Of a stretch of DNA of 24,612 bases, positions 1 through 7,016 are shown piece by piece (the stretch's first letter is position 1; every line of letters begins with the position of its first letter). Both the position numbers and the translations under genes were made by a program. Source of the DNA: JBIKLM01 sp044375105 (GTDB lineage: Bacteria > Planctomycetota > UBA1135 > GCA-002686595); the NCBI GenBank assembly GCA_044375105.1, contig JBILNK010000053.1, forward strand, positions 1 to 24,612, read 5' to 3'. The notes beneath the pieces were generated by a model. The model saw only the letters and a list, made by a program, of their open reading frames with translations, searched no databases and was not told the origin of the DNA.

Positions 1-1
1 C

Positions 2-1303
2 TACTACGGCGACTTCGGCATCGACGTGGCCAAATGCCTGTGGTGGCTGACCCGCGAGGGCGGCGATCCGCTGGCCGGGGCTCCGGGCCAAGACCGCGGC
101 GTCTGGCTGGGCCAGGCCTACGCGCGCACGACCGCCCACATCGAGGCCCTGGAAACCGACAAGACGGCCAACGCGGCAGCGATCCAGGACCTGTTCACGC
201 GGCTCAAGGCGATCCTGGAGGCGATCAAGGCCGGCGATCCGCAGCTGGCGCCGCTGTACCGCACCACGCGCGACTGGTGCTTGGCCGAATTCGCCGAGGT
301 GTACGGCTGGCTGGGGGTCGCCTTCGACACGGACTTCTTCGAATCCGAGCTGGAGGAGCCGGGCCAGCGCATCGTCGACGAATACCTGGCCCGGGGCGTG
401 TTCGAGAAGAGCCAGGGAGCGATCATCTGCGATCTGACCGAGGCCAAGCTCGGGCCGGCCCTGGTGCGCAAGAGCGACGGGACCAGCCTGTACCTGACCT
501 GGGACCTGGTGCTGGCGCGACGCAAATTCGACGAATTCGGCATCGAGCGCTCGCTGTACGTGGTCGGCGCGGAGCAGACCTACCACTTCCAGCAGCTGTT
601 TGCCACGCTGCAGCGCATGGGCTACGAGCGCGCCAAGGACTGCCGCCACGTGGCCTACGAGCTGGTGATGCTGCCGGACGGAAAGATGAGCAGCCGCAAG
701 GGCCGCGTAATCACCTTCGATCAGGTGCGCCAATCCCTGGCCCAGGCGATCCGCGCGCGCATGGAGGGCGCCGACCGAGAGGCCCGCTCGGGCTGGAGCC
801 CGGCCCAGTGGGACGCCACCATCCAGCGGGTCGCTGTGGCCTGCCTGCGCTACGGCATGCTGCGCGTGACCAACACGACGCGCGTGATCTTCGACACCGA
901 GGCCTGGACCAACCTCGAGGGCGAGACCGGCGCTTACCTGCTCTACAGCCTGGCGCGCATCGCGGGCATCTTCCGGCGCGCGGGCCGGCCGGAGCGGGCC
1001 GAGTTGCTCGAGCGGCTGGCGCGGTCCAGCGATTTCGGCGCCCCGGCGGAACGGGAGCTGCTGGCACACCTGCTGCGCTACGGCGAGGTCCTGGCCCAGG
1101 TCGAGAAGAGCCTCGATCCCTCGCACCTGGCCAGCTGGCTCTATGACGGCGCGCGCCTGTTCAGCCGCTTCTACCACGATTGTCCGGTGCTGAAGGCCGA
1201 GGAGCCGCTGCGCTCCGCCCGTCTGGCCCTGTGCCGGGCCACCGAGCTGGTGCTAGCCCAGGGACTGCGCTGCCTCGGCATCGAGCCGGTCGAAGAAATG
1301 TGA
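2..1303 (+). CDS. argS: Arginyl-tRNA synthetase, 3' part (5' end outside window)
   Basis: Class I aminoacyl-tRNA synthetase that charges tRNA-Arg with arginine in the cytoplasm. The frame is open from nucleotide 2, so about 433 C-terminal residues are present of a protein that is usually 550-600 residues; the HIGH motif region lies upstream of the window. The first residues, YYGDFGIDVAKCLWW, match the stretch just after the HIGH region in ArgS proteins. The second signature appears as GKMSSRKG (nt 680-703), the ArgS form of KMSKS. The last ~150 residues (GAYLLYSLARI, then LYDGARLFSRFYHDCPVL) are the all-helical DALR anticodon-binding domain. The ending LGIEPVEEM resembles the normal ArgS C-terminus, so the 3' end is intact. 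apt follows 199 nt downstream on the same strand. High confidence in family and end. Confidence 0.95.
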   Translation, partial: YYGDFGIDVAKCLWWLTREGGDPLAGAPGQDRGVWLGQAYARTTAHIEALETDKTANAAAIQDLFTRLKAILEAIKAGDPQLAPLYRTTRDWCLAEFAEVYGWLGVAFDTDFFESELEEPGQRIVDEYLARGVFEKSQGAIICDLTEAKLGPALVRKSDGTSLYLTWDLVLARRKFDEFGIERSLYVVGAEQTYHFQQLFATLQRMGYERAKDCRHVAYELVMLPDGKMSSRKGRVITFDQVRQSLAQAIRARMEGADREARSGWSPAQWDATIQRVAVACLRYGMLRVTNTTRVIFDTEAWTNLEGETGAYLLYSLARIAGIFRRAGRPERAELLERLARSSDFGAPAERELLAHLLRYGEVLAQVEKSLDPSHLASWLYDGARLFSRFYHDCPVLKAEEPLRSARLALCRATELVLAQGLRCLGIEPVEEM

Positions 1304-1466
1304 GGGTCCGCGCGGGCGGGCGCCATGGCGCTGGGTGCCCCCGGCCAGCCCCTTGGCCCTCGCGGGGCGGCGGCGCCTCCCGGCGCGGCGCCGCCATGGA
1401 GCGCGCTGGATCCCGGCCGCGGGCGCCCGTTGCGTGGCCTCGGCGGCCGGGCTGCTCCGCCCGGGG

Positions 1467-1472
1467 TATGGT
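1467..1472 (+). promoter_or_regulatory. Candidate -10 element of apt (TATGGT)
   Basis: TATGGT lies 30 nt before the GTG chosen as the apt start, in otherwise very GC-rich DNA. It resembles the hexamers found before most genes here. No convincing -35 hexamer is visible at the expected distance. Confidence 0.4.
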
Positions 1473-1502
1473 GAATGCGGACCCATTGACCCCCAGCCCC
1501 CC

Positions 1503-2015
1503 GTGAAAGGCCTCGAACGCTTCATCCGCGACGTCCCCGATTTCCCCAAGCCGGGCATCCTGTTCAAGGACATCACGCCCCTGCTGCAGAGCCCGGAGGG
1601 GCTGGCCCTGGCGATCGAAGGCCTCGAGCAGGCGGTCGACCCGAAGAGCTACGACCTGGTCTGCGGGATCGAATCGCGGGGCTTCATCTTCGGCACGGCC
1701 TTGGCGCTCAAGCTCGGCAAGGGTTTCATCCCGATCCGCAAGCCCGGCAAGCTTCCCTGGAAGACCGCGGCCCAGAGCTACGAGCTCGAATACGGCAAGG
1801 ACACGATCGAAATCCACGTGGACGCCTGCGCGGGCAAGCGCGTGCTCTTGATCGACGACCTGCTGGCGACCGGCGGCACCATGGAGGCTGCGATCCAGCT
1901 GGTGCGCAAGGTCGGCGGCCTGCCCGTGGCCTGCGGGTTCGTGATCGAGCTGGGTTTCCTGCCGGGCCGCGCCAAGCTGGGCGGGTTGCCGGCGCATGCG
2001 CTGCTGAAGGTCTGA
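1503..2015 (+). CDS. apt: Adenine phosphoribosyltransferase
   Basis: Purine salvage enzyme that converts adenine and PRPP to AMP and pyrophosphate in the cytoplasm. The product is 170 residues, the normal length for bacterial Apt. It begins MKGLERFIRDVPDFPKPGI, the typical Apt N-terminus, followed by FKDITPLL, the core GIESRGFIFG, a flexible-loop segment with RKPGKLPW, and the type I PRTase PRPP-binding loop VLLIDDLLATGGTMEA. The frame is open further upstream to an ATG at 1335, but that extension is low-complexity Arg/Ala/Pro sequence. The GTG at 1503 gives the family length and N-terminus, so I chose it. There is no Shine-Dalgarno sequence; the start follows directly after a run of C. The gene stands alone, with 199 nt before it and about 480 nt after it. 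Confidence 0.94.
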   Translation: MKGLERFIRDVPDFPKPGILFKDITPLLQSPEGLALAIEGLEQAVDPKSYDLVCGIESRGFIFGTALALKLGKGFIPIRKPGKLPWKTAAQSYELEYGKDTIEIHVDACAGKRVLLIDDLLATGGTMEAAIQLVRKVGGLPVACGFVIELGFLPGRAKLGGLPAHALLKV

Positions 2016-2499
2016 ACAGGGCGCAGTCGGGCTGGGCCCGAGGTGCGAGGCCGGATCTCGAGCGGAGCCCAGGGCGGCTTTTGGTCGGCCGCTTGGGTGA
2101 GATCGACGGGCACGCCGGCCCACGGCTCGGCGGCCCGCGCGATGCTCCGGCCCGCAGGCCTTCGACGGGCGGGGCCCCCGGCTCGGGCGGAGCCCAAGTC
2201 GGCCCACCCTCCGTCTGTCCGGGAACGGCGCCCCCCCCTGTGGGCGGCCCGACTCCGGCGACGCCCGCGCCGGTCCCCGGCCGCGGCCTCGGGCGGCCTC
2301 GAGCGTGCGGCGACCGGCGGCTTCCCCGGCCGGAGGCCTGGGACCCAGTTCCGGCCCTGTGCTGGGACCGCGGCGGATTGGGAGGCAAGTCCTGGAGGCC
2401 GCGTCTCCGATGCTGGCGGGCCCCGCGGAAGGTGACGACGCCACCGGTTCCCCGGGGTCTGTTTTCCCGGGGACCCCCCCCACCCCAGCGAGGCCACGG
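2016..2499 (+). other. Gene-free spacer between apt and the sigma factor
   Basis: This is 484 nt of GC-rich DNA with no ORF that resembles a protein family on either strand. Just after the apt stop is a weak hairpin, TCGGGC/GCCCGA with a 3-nt loop (2027-2041), which has no T tract. Around 2178-2193 is GGCTC-GGGCG-GAGCC, one member of a small hairpin family also found at 4350, 13569, 15687 and 22631. A GGAGG at 2393-2397 lies 11 nt before an in-frame ATG at 2410, so the sigma-factor message may start translation there instead of at 2500. Confidence 0.5.
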
Positions 2500-4227
2500 A
2501 TGGCAGCCAAGAAAGCGGCGAACAAGGCCCCCCAGTCCAACCCCGGCGCCAAGGCCAAGAGATCCCCGCCGAGCGCCGCCCGCGGCTCGAAGGCGGCGAC
2601 CAAAAGCTCCCGTCTGGAGACCAAGCGCCAAAGGGATCAAAAGCTCGCCACCGGCGCAAAGCCCAGCAAAGCGCCTGGGCGCGCCGCAACGACATCGAAC
2701 GGCAAGTCGAACGGGGGCAGGTCGAAGCAGGCCGACTCGGCCGCTGCGCGAGCCGTGGCCAAGGCCCCCAAGGCTGCCGTCTCAGCAGCCCGTGCGAGCG
2801 CCCGCTCGCAGGGCAGCGGCCGGGCGACGTCCGCCGGCAAGGGCAAGTCCTCCGAGCTCCCGCCCGCGCTCGCGCCCAAGCAGGCCAAAGGCCAGGTCGG
2901 CGGGGCTCGCCAGCGTGCGGGCACGGTGCCCGCTGCCCTGCCCAACCCAAAGGGGGCCGCGCCGGCCAAAGCTCCCGCCACCGGCCGGCTGATGGCCCTC
3001 GAAAAGCCCACCGCCGCTGCGAAGGACCGCGTTCTGCCCCCCGCCGCCGGCCCCAATTCAGGCGCCCCGAAGTCAGGCGCGCCCAAGTCCGCCGCCCCGG
3101 TCGCCGAGCGGCGCGGGCCGCCGGCCGCCAAGCCCCCCAAAGGCCCGGACTCGGAACGTCAAGCCGAGGAGCTCGACGGCGAGCAGGCGGCATGGGAAGC
3201 GGGCCAGCGCGAGGTCGACGAAGAACGCCGCCTGGCTGCCGAGCTCGGCGAAGCGGCCGAGGACGAAGAGGAGGAGGCCCCCGAGGAGGCGCTGCTGCCG
3301 AGCCCCTCGGCCCGCGCCACCCTGCTGGCCCAGGCCGCGGGGCCGACCCTGCGCCCGCGGCGCGCCCCGCCGGGATCGCCGATCGAGCCGCTGCAAAAGA
3401 GCGAAGGGCTGGGCCTGTTGAGCGTCGAGGAGCTCTGGGACCAGTACCAAGGCGAGGTGCAGCGCCTCAAGGGCCAAGCGGTCGCCGCAGGGGAAGCCAT
3501 GCAGACGTCCACGCGGCTGCAGGACCTGCGCAACGAGCTGATCGAACGCCACTATCCGCTGGTGCGCTACCACGCCGAACGGCTGCTGCAGACCCTGCCC
3601 AAGTCGATCGAGCTGGACGACCTGATCAGCGCTGGACAATTCGGCCTGATGGATGCGATCCGCGGCTTCGACATGGAGCGCGGGATCAAGTTCAAGACCT
3701 ATTGCTCGACCCGCATCCGCGGCTCGATCCTGGACATGCTGCGCAGCCAGGACTGGGTGCCGCGGCTGGTGCGCCTCAAGGCCGCCCGGATCGAACGGGC
3801 CCTGCAGAAGCTGATCGGCGAATACGGCCGTGAGCCCACCCACGCCGAGCTGGCGCGCCAGCTCGAGATGGACCCGACCGATCTCTCGAAAGAGATGCGC
3901 GAGGCCCAGCCACGCACGACCGTGTCGTTGTCGGACAAGTGGGACGACGACGACGGCGCCGTCGAAAAGGTCGAAATCATCGAGGACCACGACGCGGTCG
4001 ATCCGGTCAACGAGCTCAACCGCCGCGATCAGATGCTGCTGATCACACGCTCACTGTCCTACAAGGAACGCTTCATCATCGAACAGTACTACCAATACGG
4101 CCACACGATGCGTGAGATCGGCGAGATGCTCGGCTTGACCGAGAGCCGGGTCTGCCAGATCCATTCGAACGTGATGGGCCGCCTCAAGGACCTGCTCGAG
4201 AAGCGCGACGACACGACCCTGCCTTGA
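2500..4227 (+). CDS. FliA/WhiG-type alternative sigma factor with long basic N-terminal extension
   Basis: Sigma-70-family factor that would direct RNA polymerase to a specific promoter class. With the ATG at 2500 it has 575 residues, roughly twice the usual FliA/WhiG length (about 240-260). The conserved part starts near residue 312 (LWDQYQ). Region 2 includes RNELIERHYPLVRYHAERL (from about 344), the ELDDLISAGQFGLMDAI core, FKTYCSTRIRGSILD, and region 2.4 with SQDWVPRLVR (about 414-423). Region 3 follows (AELARQL), and region 4 has the helix-turn-helix HTMREIGEMLGLTESRVCQI (from 535). Residues 1 to about 230 are rich in Lys, Ala, Pro and Ser with no predicted fold; residues about 235-300 are Glu/Ala-rich. 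The N-terminal stretch recalls histone H1-like tails, which is inference. An ATG at 2410 is an alternative start. The regulon is unknown; no flagellar gene is nearby. Confidence 0.88.
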   Translation: MAAKKAANKAPQSNPGAKAKRSPPSAARGSKAATKSSRLETKRQRDQKLATGAKPSKAPGRAATTSNGKSNGGRSKQADSAAARAVAKAPKAAVSAARASARSQGSGRATSAGKGKSSELPPALAPKQAKGQVGGARQRAGTVPAALPNPKGAAPAKAPATGRLMALEKPTAAAKDRVLPPAAGPNSGAPKSGAPKSAAPVAERRGPPAAKPPKGPDSERQAEELDGEQAAWEAGQREVDEERRLAAELGEAAEDEEEEAPEEALLPSPSARATLLAQAAGPTLRPRRAPPGSPIEPLQKSEGLGLLSVEELWDQYQGEVQRLKGQAVAAGEAMQTSTRLQDLRNELIERHYPLVRYHAERLLQTLPKSIELDDLISAGQFGLMDAIRGFDMERGIKFKTYCSTRIRGSILDMLRSQDWVPRLVRLKAARIERALQKLIGEYGREPTHAELARQLEMDPTDLSKEMREAQPRTTVSLSDKWDDDDGAVEKVEIIEDHDAVDPVNELNRRDQMLLITRSLSYKERFIIEQYYQYGHTMREIGEMLGLTESRVCQIHSNVMGRLKDLLEKRDDTTLP

Positions 4228-4348
4228 TCGAGGGCGACAGCGCCAAGTAGGAACGGGCCCAGCACCGGGCCTGCCTGGCCAGCGGCGATCCCAGCCTCTG
4301 CGTTCGCCGGATGACAGCCCAAAGGCATGTCGACGGGCTGGCGTGACG

Positions 4349-4366
4349 GCTCGGCGCAGCCCGAGT
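4349..4366. terminator. Weak hairpin between convergent genes
   Basis: CTCGG and CCGAG (4350-4354 and 4361-4365) pair around a 6-nt loop between the sigma factor and the convergent SGNH gene. TAGATGGTTCTTT follows on the plus strand. The stem is only 5 bp plus a wobble pair, so termination is possible but not strongly supported. It belongs to the CTCGGG hairpin family seen elsewhere in the window. Confidence 0.3.
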
Positions 4367-4385
4367 AGATGGTTCTTTCGGATGG

Positions 4386-5405
4386 TCACCGCTGGCCCGC
4401 CGGGCCGCTCGGAGGCGGCGAGGCCAACAGCCAATCGGCCATCCGGCGCGCCAGGGCGTGATTGCCGCGGCTGTCGAAATGGCCATCGAAGGGCAGGGTC
4501 GGAGGCCGCTCGAAGCCGGCCAGGGCCGGGCGCAGGTCGAGGGCCGGCAAGCCCGCGGCGCGGGCCAGCTCCAGGGCGCGCTGCTCCAAGCCGCGGGTCT
4601 TCGAACCCTCGAGCCCGATCGCGTCGGGCAGGGTCGCGAAGCGGGCCTGGGCGCCCAGCTCGGCGCAGCGCTCCGCGAAACGCCGCAGGTAGATCTCGAG
4701 GCGCTCGAAACCGGCCTCGATCTGCTCGGCATCCGGCGCCAGCCGGTCGGCGGTGTTGAGCGCGTCCCAGAGGACCATCGCCAGGGTGCTCCTGCGCAGG
4801 AGCTGCTTGGAACGCCAGGCCCACAGGGCCCAGCCACGGGCCGGCGCCGACAGATCGAATGCGATCGGTCCGCTGAGCTCGAGCCGCTCGCGGGTGCGGA
4901 CCACGTCGCGCTCCTGCAGGTCGTTCCAGTACCAGCACAGCACCACGATGTCCGGCTCGAGCAGCGGGCCGAGCTCGTCGAGCCAGGCCAGCTCCTGATG
5001 GGTCGCATAGGCCCGCATCCCGGCGTTCGAGACCTCGAAGTCGCCGTGGGCGGCGAGCTCGCGCTCGAGCAGCGCGGGCAGGGTCTCGGCGTCGGAAACG
5101 CCCTGGCCGTAGATCAGCGAATCGCCCAGCAGCAGCACTCGGCACGCGGCGCGCGGCGAGCGCGGCTCGGGCCCGCGCAAGCCGAGCGAATTGACGCGTA
5201 CAGGGTGCTGGTAGGTGAAGTGGTCGGCGCCGGGCAGCAGGGCGTAACCGCGCGTCGGGTGGGCGGCGACGGTCATCAAGGGCAACCGCTCGGGCATCGA
5301 GGCGCCATGCCTCGCTCGCAGCAGGACTTCGGCAAGCAGCAGCGCCGACGCGATGCCGAGGCCGATGGCGAGCAGCCGGCGGAGTGCGCGGGGGGCGCGG
5401 GCCAT
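4386..5405 (-). CDS. Membrane-anchored SGNH/GDSL hydrolase-like protein
   Basis: SGNH-family esterase or acyltransferase fold, 339 residues. A single hydrophobic segment at about residues 11-29 (LLAIGLGIASALLLAEVLL) after basic residues suggests a signal anchor or signal peptide, so the catalytic part probably faces the periplasm. Block I is VLLLGDSLIYGQG with Ser96. A block II-like Gly occurs in SNAGMRAYATHQE, a block III-like Asn in WYWNDLQ, and the C-terminal block is DGHFDSRGNHALA with Asp307 and His309 as the likely triad partners. The region between (residues about 150-230) is mostly helical and unrecognised. I chose the ATG at 5405 over a TTG two codons upstream because a TACCCT hexamer lies 6 nt before that ATG. 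The gene is divergent from birA and convergent with the sigma factor. The substrate cannot be told from sequence; polysaccharide O-acyl groups or lipids are common in related proteins. Confidence 0.82.
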   Translation of the reverse strand: MARAPRALRRLLAIGLGIASALLLAEVLLRARHGASMPERLPLMTVAAHPTRGYALLPGADHFTYQHPVRVNSLGLRGPEPRSPRAACRVLLLGDSLIYGQGVSDAETLPALLERELAAHGDFEVSNAGMRAYATHQELAWLDELGPLLEPDIVVLCWYWNDLQERDVVRTRERLELSGPIAFDLSAPARGWALWAWRSKQLLRRSTLAMVLWDALNTADRLAPDAEQIEAGFERLEIYLRRFAERCAELGAQARFATLPDAIGLEGSKTRGLEQRALELARAAGLPALDLRPALAGFERPPTLPFDGHFDSRGNHALARRMADWLLASPPPSGPAGQR

Positions 5406-5411
5406 GGGCAA

Positions 5412-5417
5412 AGGGTA
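5412..5417 (-). promoter_or_regulatory. Candidate -10 of the SGNH gene, leaderless spacing
   Basis: On the minus strand TACCCT is followed after 6 nt by the ATG. A transcript starting 6-7 nt after the hexamer would begin at the start codon itself. No clear -35 is seen. Confidence 0.45.
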
Positions 5418-5667
5418 GCAGCCGGGTCGACGCGGCCCCGCTGGGCTCCTCGGAGGGGTAGCCGAGGCGCTCTAGCGGCTGCGCGGGGCAGGCCTCGAGC
5501 GCGCCGTCGGCCGCGCTGCCTGTTTGCGGGCCGCTATGCCCGGGGAGGCGCGGCTCTGGCTACGCCGACCGGCCCAGTCGTTCGAGCGGTTCGCGACCGC
5601 CGGGGGCATCGCGATCGAGCCGTCCGCGCTCGGGCGGGACGCGCCGCCCGCCTCGTCTCGGGGCTGC

Positions 5668-5673
5668 TAGCCT
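5668..5673 (+). promoter_or_regulatory. Candidate -10 of birA (TAGCCT)
   Basis: TAGCCT lies 26 nt before the birA ATG in the 294-nt divergent spacer (5406-5699). The rest of that spacer is GC-rich and holds no supportable gene. Confidence 0.35.
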
Positions 5674-5699
5674 CTGGCGGGCTGAAGGCCCGTCCGACC

Positions 5700-6509
5700 A
5701 TGCGATTCCGCCCGATCCGCCACGAACGCTGCGATTCGACCAACCAACGCGCTCTGGCGGCCCTCGAAAACGGCGACGCGCAGCACGGCGACGTGCACCT
5801 GGCCCTCGAACAGACCAGCGGCCGCGGGCGCCTGGGGCGGCGCTGGCATAGCGCCGCGGGCGAGGGTCTGTATCTGTCCGTGGTGCTGAAGCCGGAGCGG
5901 CCCGCGAGCGCGGCGCTGCCCCTGTGCTTGACCATGGCCGGGGGGCTAGCGGTGCTCGACCTGGCGCGGGGGCTCGGCCTGGCGCAGGCGGCGCTCAAGT
6001 GGCCCAACGACGTCCTGGTGGGCGGCGCAAAGCTCTCCGGGGTGCTGGTCGAAAGCCGCGGATTCGATCCCGGCGCCCCGAGCTTCGTGCTCGGCATCGG
6101 CGTCAACGTGGCGCAACAAGACTTTCCTGCGGAGCTGCTGGCCGAGCGCCCGGTCACCAGCCTCTCGAAGTGCGGGGTGCGCACGCCCCTGGCGGAGGTC
6201 GAAGCACGGCTGCTGGACGGCTTGGCTGGGCTGCTCGCGGAGGCCCTCGGGGCCGAGGCCAGCGGCGCCCCGGCGCGCTTGGCGGCTCGCTTCGCGCGGG
6301 AATTGGGGTTGCTCGGTCTGCAGGTGGCGATCGAGCGCGGCCCGCGGCGGCACGTGGGGCGGCTGATCGCCTTGGACCTCGAGCACGCCGAACTCGAGGG
6401 CCCCGCGGGGCGCGAGCGGATCCCCCTGGCGCACATCGGCTCGTTGGCGGCCGGGCAGGATCCGGGCGGCACACAGCGCTCGATTCCGGCCGACCCTCCG
6501 GCCGGGTAG
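5700..6509 (+). CDS. birA: Biotin--[acetyl-CoA-carboxylase] ligase (monofunctional)
   Basis: Makes biotinyl-5'-AMP and transfers biotin to the carboxyl-carrier protein of biotin-dependent carboxylases, in the cytoplasm. The 269-residue protein starts MRFRPIRHERCDSTNQRAL, the normal beginning of the catalytic domain. It therefore lacks the N-terminal DNA-binding domain of E. coli BirA and should not repress biotin genes. The ATP/biotin loop is GRGRLGR (residues 41-47). KWPNDVLVGGAKLSGVL (from 100) carries the conserved Lys111. GIGVNV follows, and a small C-terminal SH3-like domain covers about 220-260. The last ~15 residues (QDPGGTQRSIPADPPAG) look like a non-conserved tail. The ATG at 5700 fits the family start; the upstream open frame is not conserved. 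There is no Shine-Dalgarno sequence. Confidence 0.92.
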   Translation: MRFRPIRHERCDSTNQRALAALENGDAQHGDVHLALEQTSGRGRLGRRWHSAAGEGLYLSVVLKPERPASAALPLCLTMAGGLAVLDLARGLGLAQAALKWPNDVLVGGAKLSGVLVESRGFDPGAPSFVLGIGVNVAQQDFPAELLAERPVTSLSKCGVRTPLAEVEARLLDGLAGLLAEALGAEASGAPARLAARFARELGLLGLQVAIERGPRRHVGRLIALDLEHAELEGPAGRERIPLAHIGSLAAGQDPGGTQRSIPADPPAG

Positions 6510-7016
6510 CCAGCGGCTTCGGCGGCCGGAGAATGCACCCATGCCCGGCCCCCGAGCGCAGCGGGTCGGCCGGATGCCCGCGGACAGGCAAGGCCCGGCT
6601 TGAGGTCGCCCCCGGGCGCAGCCCCGCGTCCCCAGCGCCGTCGCGGGGCGGCCGCGGGGCATTCGCCGGGCCGTTTTGGGAGACCGAGCGAAGCCCCCAT
6701 GGTCCCGCTTCGGCCCGCCGGCGGATCGGCTGCTCCTGCGCCTTGAACGGAGCGGCGCTGCAGGGACGGCCGTTCGATCGCCAGCCCCCGGCGCGCCGGG
6801 CCGCTGGCCTTTTGGGACCGGCTTGCGGGGAGGTTTTGGAACTGGGCTCCGCGCTCGGTTCCAGGGCTGCCCACGGTCCCCTGGAAACCCCGACCCGATC
6901 CGCGAAAGCTCGCCCTGGGCCGGCCGCCGGGGGGGGGCGTTCAGGGCCCCCCCGCTTTCCCCGGTGCGGCGGACGCCAGCTAGGAATCCAACTAGCACCC
7001 TGGCATCCTGCTGGCG
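6510..7016 (+). other. Gene-free spacer with possible diverged repeat
   Basis: This is 507 nt without a supportable gene. It contains hairpin-forming segments, for example TGGAAC/GTTCCA at 6837-6842 and 6858-6863, and CCCGAGCGCAGCGGG at 6551-6565. Three short blocks in the same order also occur in the spacer before 19371: a 14-mer at 6704-6717, a similar block at 6818-6837, and a 13-mer at 6858-6870. TAGGAA (6981) and TAGCAC (6993) near the end may be -10 elements for the next gene. Confidence 0.45.
6704..6870 (+). repeat. Copy A of a possible diverged intergenic repeat
   Basis: Holds CCCGCTTCGGCCCG (6704-6717), CCGGCTTGCGGGGAGGTTTT (6818-6837) and GTTCCAGGGCTGC (6858-6870). The same blocks, exact or nearly so, appear in the same order at 18968-19097. 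Distances between blocks differ. Seen by eye only; chance similarity in GC-rich DNA is possible. Confidence 0.3.

Noticed and set aside
1335..1502. Upstream extension of apt to the ATG at 1335
   Set aside because: It would add 56 low-complexity residues before a standard Apt N-terminus and would cover the candidate promoter.
5536..5670. Small plus-strand ORF of 44 codons (starts MPGEARLWLRRP) in the SGNH-birA spacer
   Set aside because: No family likeness and no initiation signal except a TATG, and its stop lies inside the proposed birA -10. Chance ORFs of this size are common in such GC-rich DNA.
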